From Poriferisodalis sp022821985 (GTDB lineage Bacteria; Actinomycetota; Acidimicrobiia; Acidimicrobiales; Poriferisodalaceae), in the NCBI RefSeq assembly GCF_965219595.1, contig NZ_OZ244781.1:1736001-1800000 (forward strand): a DNA stretch of 64,000 nt, written 5' to 3'. The notes beneath the pieces were generated by a model. The model did not search any database, had not been told where the DNA came from, and saw only the letters and a program-made list of their open reading frames with translations. A program made the translations under genes and the position numbers. Shown here one piece after another: positions 60,904-64,000 of this stretch. Positions within the stretch are counted from its first letter, which is position 1. Every line of letters starts with the position of its first letter.

Positions 60904-61842
60904 GTGACGCTCCCGCCGCTGTACGACCGGCCGCCTCGCCCGCTTGCGATGGCCCGCTGGACCATCACCAAGTTCCTGTGGTGGCAGGGCGGCCTGTGGA
61001 TCGCCGTCGGCATCGTGGCGTGGAACTGGCTCACGCCGTCGCTTGAGAGCTTCGCGACCCCAGCGGCGTGGGCCGTCGCAGCGCTGTACCTGCGCAACGT
61101 GGCGCTCCTGATTGCTGTGGCCGGCGGCCTGCACTGGTGGCTATTCATCCGGCGCAGCCAGGGAACCCAGCACAAGTACGACGAGCGCTGGCTGTCGGTC
61201 GGGCGCGGGCCGTTCCTGTTCCGCAACCAGACCCGCGACAACGTGTTCTGGTCGCTCGCCAGCGCATGCTCCATCGCGGCGCTGTACGAGGCGCTGATGC
61301 TGTGGCTGTATGCCAACGACCTCATCTGGACCGTTCCGGCAACGGGCAGCCTCGCCAGCTTCGGCTACACAGCAGCATTGACGCTGCTGATCTTCCCGCT
61401 GGGCTCGGTGCACTTCTATGCCAACCACCGGCTGCTGCACACCAAGCACCTGTACCGCTGGGCTCACTCGCTGCACCATCGCAACGTCAACATCGGCCCG
61501 TGGTCGGGCGTGTCGATGCACCCGCTCGAGCACGTGCTGTACCTCTCGGTGCCGCTCGTTTTCCTCGTGATCCCGGCGAACCCGTACTTGATCACCCTGA
61601 CAACCACGTACTTCCTGCTGTCACCGGCGGCGTCGCACTCGGGCTTCGACCGATTCGCCGTAGCCCGTGGGCGCACTGTGGCCGGCGGCGACCGGTTCCA
61701 CACGCTCCACCACCGGCACTTCGACTGCAACTACGGAACAGCGATCGTGCCGCTCGACAAGTGGTTGGGCACGTTCCACGACGGCAGTCGCGAAGCTACC
61801 GACCGCATCGTCGAACGCCGCCGCCGCGAAATTCGTTCGTAG
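60904..61842 (+). CDS. Fatty acid hydroxylase / sterol desaturase family protein
   Basis: A 312-residue membrane di-iron enzyme. About four hydrophobic spans come first. The His clusters then appear: 'HFYANHRLLHTKHLYRWAHS', 'LHHRN', 'HPLEHVLY' and 'FHTLHHRHFDCNYG', the eight-His pattern of the superfamily. These enzymes hydroxylate or desaturate lipids. The GTG at 60904 follows a GGGGATTGGGGAG region; upstream starts to 60697 overlap the divergent gene. Confidence 0.83.
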   Translation: MTLPPLYDRPPRPLAMARWTITKFLWWQGGLWIAVGIVAWNWLTPSLESFATPAAWAVAALYLRNVALLIAVAGGLHWWLFIRRSQGTQHKYDERWLSVGRGPFLFRNQTRDNVFWSLASACSIAALYEALMLWLYANDLIWTVPATGSLASFGYTAALTLLIFPLGSVHFYANHRLLHTKHLYRWAHSLHHRNVNIGPWSGVSMHPLEHVLYLSVPLVFLVIPANPYLITLTTTYFLLSPAASHSGFDRFAVARGRTVAGGDRFHTLHHRHFDCNYGTAIVPLDKWLGTFHDGSREATDRIVERRRREIRS

Positions 61843-61939
61843 CTCGGCGCAAGCGGTTCGTATGGTGATCCGTGAGGCGGGTCGCTGTCACCACACTTAG
61901 CAGGGAAGCGCAGCGACCTGCCTCACTTGTCGGATCCGA

Positions 61940-61966
61940 AGTGCCACGGTACCACGCTGTGGCACT
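61940..61966. terminator. Inverted repeat between convergent genes, possible bidirectional terminator
   Basis: AGTGCCAC and GTGGCACT form a perfect 8-bp dyad with an 11-base loop, between the desaturase-like gene (+) and the SDR gene (-). There is no U-tract, so termination is inferred from position. Confidence 0.4.
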
Positions 61967-61998
61967 GAGCCGTCCAGCGCATTACGTCAATGCGATGC

Positions 61999-62727
61999 TC
62001 AGGCGATGGTCTCGGGTTCGGTGGTGACGAGCAGCTCGGCGACCGATGCGGTGTTCGGCAAGCGCAGGATCGTGGCCAGAGCCTGGGCCAGATCGTCGGC
62101 TTGGATCATGATCGACGGGTCGACGCCGAAATCCGAGGTCATGTCGGTCTGCACGTAGCCAGGGCATACGGCGGTGCAGCGGATCCCATCGGGGAAGGTG
62201 AGGTGCCGAACCGAGTGGTGCAGCGCCATCGCGGCGTGCTTGCTCATCGCATAGCCGGGCGCGAAGGTGCCGCGCACTCGCTTGCCCGACATCGAGATCA
62301 CGTTCACGATGCGGCCCTCGCCACTGCCGCGCAGGTGGTCGAGCGTGGCGCGGAGCATGCGGAACGGCCCTTTCGCGTTGACCTCCCACATCTCGTCGAG
62401 CGTGCTCTCGGTCAGGTTTTCGAAGTCGTCGGGATGGGCGACGCCTGCGTTGTTGACGAGGCAGTCGATCCGGCCGTGCGCCGAAATCGTCTCTGCGGTC
62501 CAGCGCTCGGCAGCCTCGGGATCGGTGGCGTCGTAGCGGTGCAGACTCACCGCCGGCCCGCCGCTGGCGTCGGTTCGATACTCAGCCGCTGAGGCTTCGA
62601 GCGCGGCCATATCGCGTGCGCTCAGCGACAGAGCCCAGCCATCGGCATGCAGAGCTGCGGCGATGGCCTCGCCGATGCCGCGATTGGCACCGCTGATCAT
62701 CGCCACGCAGCCGGTGATGTCTCGCAT
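61999..62727 (-). CDS. Short-chain dehydrogenase/reductase (SDR)
   Basis: A 242-residue classical SDR. The nucleotide-binding motif is 'GANRGIGEAI' near residue 15, NNAG appears in 'CLVNNAGVAHPDDF', and the catalytic Ser with Tyr-x-x-x-Lys is in 'VISMSGKRVRGTFAPGYAMSK'. The PG motif region 'CPGYVQTDMT' is present. The ATG at 62727 follows an AGGAGG site; the longer frame to 62796 lacks one. Substrate unknown. Confidence 0.88.
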   Translation of the reverse strand: MRDITGCVAMISGANRGIGEAIAAALHADGWALSLSARDMAALEASAAEYRTDASGGPAVSLHRYDATDPEAAERWTAETISAHGRIDCLVNNAGVAHPDDFENLTESTLDEMWEVNAKGPFRMLRATLDHLRGSGEGRIVNVISMSGKRVRGTFAPGYAMSKHAAMALHHSVRHLTFPDGIRCTAVCPGYVQTDMTSDFGVDPSIMIQADDLAQALATILRLPNTASVAELLVTTEPETIA

Positions 62728-62841
62728 CTCGCACTCCTCCTGCCGGGCAGCCGGGTCATCCCGACGCGCTTCGGTGACCCGCAGTAGCGTTCGCAATCGG
62801 CCCCGCCGCGGTACCGGCCGGCCGATCCGGAGGCTAGGTCG

Positions 62842-64000
62842 ATGGTGCAGAGTTTGTCGGAGGGCAGCGGGGGAGCCGCATACCTCCCGGGTTCGCCCGA
62901 GCGCGACGAACTGGCACGCCGCACCATCCGGGTTCTGCAGCTCGGGGTGATCCCCGGCGGGCTGGCCATGACGGCATCGTTCTCGGCGTCGACCCTGCTG
63001 GCCGACCAGATGACGGGCAGCGAGACAAAGGCCTCGCTGGCCGCGGTATGCCTCAGCATCGGCGGCACCCTCGCCGGCATCCCGCTCGCTGCGCTGATGG
63101 CCCGCCGCGGCCGCCGCGCCGGTCTCTCAGCCGGCTACTTCGTCGGGGCAATCGGCGCCACGCTGGCGCTGCTATCAGCGTTCATGGGTCGCTACTCGGT
63201 GCTCGTGTTCGGCATGGTGCTGATCGGCACCGGCCAGGCCGCCAATCTGGCAGCGCGCTACGCCGGCGCCGACCTGGCCACCGACGAGAATCGGGCCCGC
63301 TCGATCAGCTTGGTGCTGTGGGCGAGCACGGTCGGCTCGGTCTTGGGACCCACGGTCGCGCTCGGTCTCAAGAGCGTCTTCGCTGACACCGAAGGGCTGA
63401 GCGGATTTGCGCTGCCGTACGCACTGGCGCTCGGTCTGTTCGGCCTGGGAGCCGTCAACATCTGGCGCCGCTTGCGCCCAGATCCACTGCATGTAGTGGC
63501 CGCCGATGCGGGTTCGACGAGCGTCAAGCTGCCGAGCTTGGCCGAGGCCGGCCGCATCCTGGCCCATCCCGTGGCGTCCATTGCGCTCATCGGCATGATG
63601 CTGTCGCAGGCCGTGATGGTGGGCGTCATGACGGTGTCGCCGATTCACATGTCCCAAGGCGGCCAGAACCCGCTGATCATCGGCATCATGCTCTCGTTGC
63701 ACATCGCCGGCATGTTCGCGTTCTCGCCGTATGTGGGCTGGCTGGTGGACCGCGTCGGCGGCCAGATCGTCATCGTCGCCGGCGCGCTCGTGCTCACCGT
63801 CGGCGCTGTCATGGCCGCCAACACCGACGCTGAACACGCCACCGGTCTGCTGTCGGGGCTGTTTCTCATCGGCATCGGCTGGAGCTGCTGCGTAGTGTCC
63901 GCCAGCTCGCTGCTGACCGCCTCATTCCCGCTGGAACGCCGAGTCAGCGTGCAGGCCACCGCCGACGTGCTGATGACGGCCCTCGGCGCCGCCGCCGGCG
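62842..64000 (+). CDS. MFS transporter, 5' part (cut by window end)
   Basis: The frame is open from ATG 62842 (preceded by CCGGAGG) to the end of the window, 386 codons without a stop. It encodes at least ten hydrophobic spans ('LQLGVIPGGLAMTASFSAST', 'GGTLAGIPLAALMARRGRRA', 'GMVLIGTGQAANLAARYAGA'). The 'RRGRRAGL' loop fits MFS motif A. A Ser/Asp-rich middle loop follows helix six. It is divergent from the SDR gene. Substrate unknown. Confidence 0.83.
   Translation, partial: MVQSLSEGSGGAAYLPGSPERDELARRTIRVLQLGVIPGGLAMTASFSASTLLADQMTGSETKASLAAVCLSIGGTLAGIPLAALMARRGRRAGLSAGYFVGAIGATLALLSAFMGRYSVLVFGMVLIGTGQAANLAARYAGADLATDENRARSISLVLWASTVGSVLGPTVALGLKSVFADTEGLSGFALPYALALGLFGLGAVNIWRRLRPDPLHVVAADAGSTSVKLPSLAEAGRILAHPVASIALIGMMLSQAVMVGVMTVSPIHMSQGGQNPLIIGIMLSLHIAGMFAFSPYVGWLVDRVGGQIVIVAGALVLTVGAVMAANTDAEHATGLLSGLFLIGIGWSCCVVSASSLLTASFPLERRVSVQATADVLMTALGAAAG

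Overview
The window is visibly G+C-rich, densely packed and full of GTG/TTG starts and 1-4 base gene overlaps. It carries five luciferase-like (LLM) flavin/F420-type oxidoreductases, several ACMSD-type amidohydrolases, CaiB/BaiF CoA-transferases, a molybdenum hydroxylase, a Rieske oxygenase and a DUF222-HNH gene. Together these suggest a high-G+C actinobacterium, most like the Acidimicrobiia; that placement is inference from gene content only. I saw no rRNA, tRNA or CRISPR array.

Layout. 1-7.8 kb: a catabolic operon with two BMP/nucleoside-type ABC permeases (the first cut by the window edge), a three-subunit xanthine dehydrogenase/aldehyde oxidase-like enzyme, a small ferredoxin, a Rieske oxygenase and an amidohydrolase. 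It reads as uptake and stepwise oxidation of a small, perhaps N-heterocyclic, compound. 7.9-10.4 kb: an accessory island with a FokI-like PD-(D/E)XK nuclease and a VapBC pair, ending beside the tail of a destroyed amidohydrolase. 10.4-23.4 kb: CoA-ester and flavin metabolism (LLM enzymes, dienelactone hydrolase, double hot-dog dehydratase, PlsC acyltransferase, two CoA-transferases, acyl-CoA carboxylase) plus HicAB. 23.6-26.7 kb: a MacB/FtsX-type ABC exporter. 26.7-28.7 kb: gluQ, split by an IS982-family element that left a 4-bp CTAG duplication. 28.7-36.8 kb: nitroreductase-SRPBCC fusion, secreted protein, aminotransferase, LLM, phenylacetate-CoA ligase, NIPSNAP and HpaI aldolase. 36.8-41 kb: an Ala-rich membrane protein whose upstream region holds a second near-identical IS982 copy, then a DUF222-HNH gene with an internal amber codon. 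41-49.2 kb: VWA protein, amidohydrolase, AIM24 protein, a cluster around a selenoprotein, a VOC protein and an MFS transporter. 49.3-57.9 kb: VapBC, a giant exonuclease-DinG-RecQ fusion, an SF1 helicase and another VapBC/FitAB pair, resembling a defence or repair island. 58-64 kb: a frameshifted LLM gene, 3-methyladenine glycosylase, 5-formyl-THF cyclo-ligase, a sterol-desaturase-like protein, an SDR and an MFS transporter cut by the window end.

The most notable items are: (1) a UGSC-family selenoprotein at 46624-47142, whose in-frame TGA is followed by Gly-Ser-Cys and a hairpin closely resembling the E. coli fdhF SECIS; (2) the DEDDh-DinG-RecQ triple fusion next to an SF1 helicase with a decayed NERD-like domain, bracketed by toxin-antitoxin pairs; (3) gluQ split by an insertion sequence, with the reading frame restored exactly when the element and one CTAG are removed; and (4) a FokI-like nuclease with no methyltransferase beside it.
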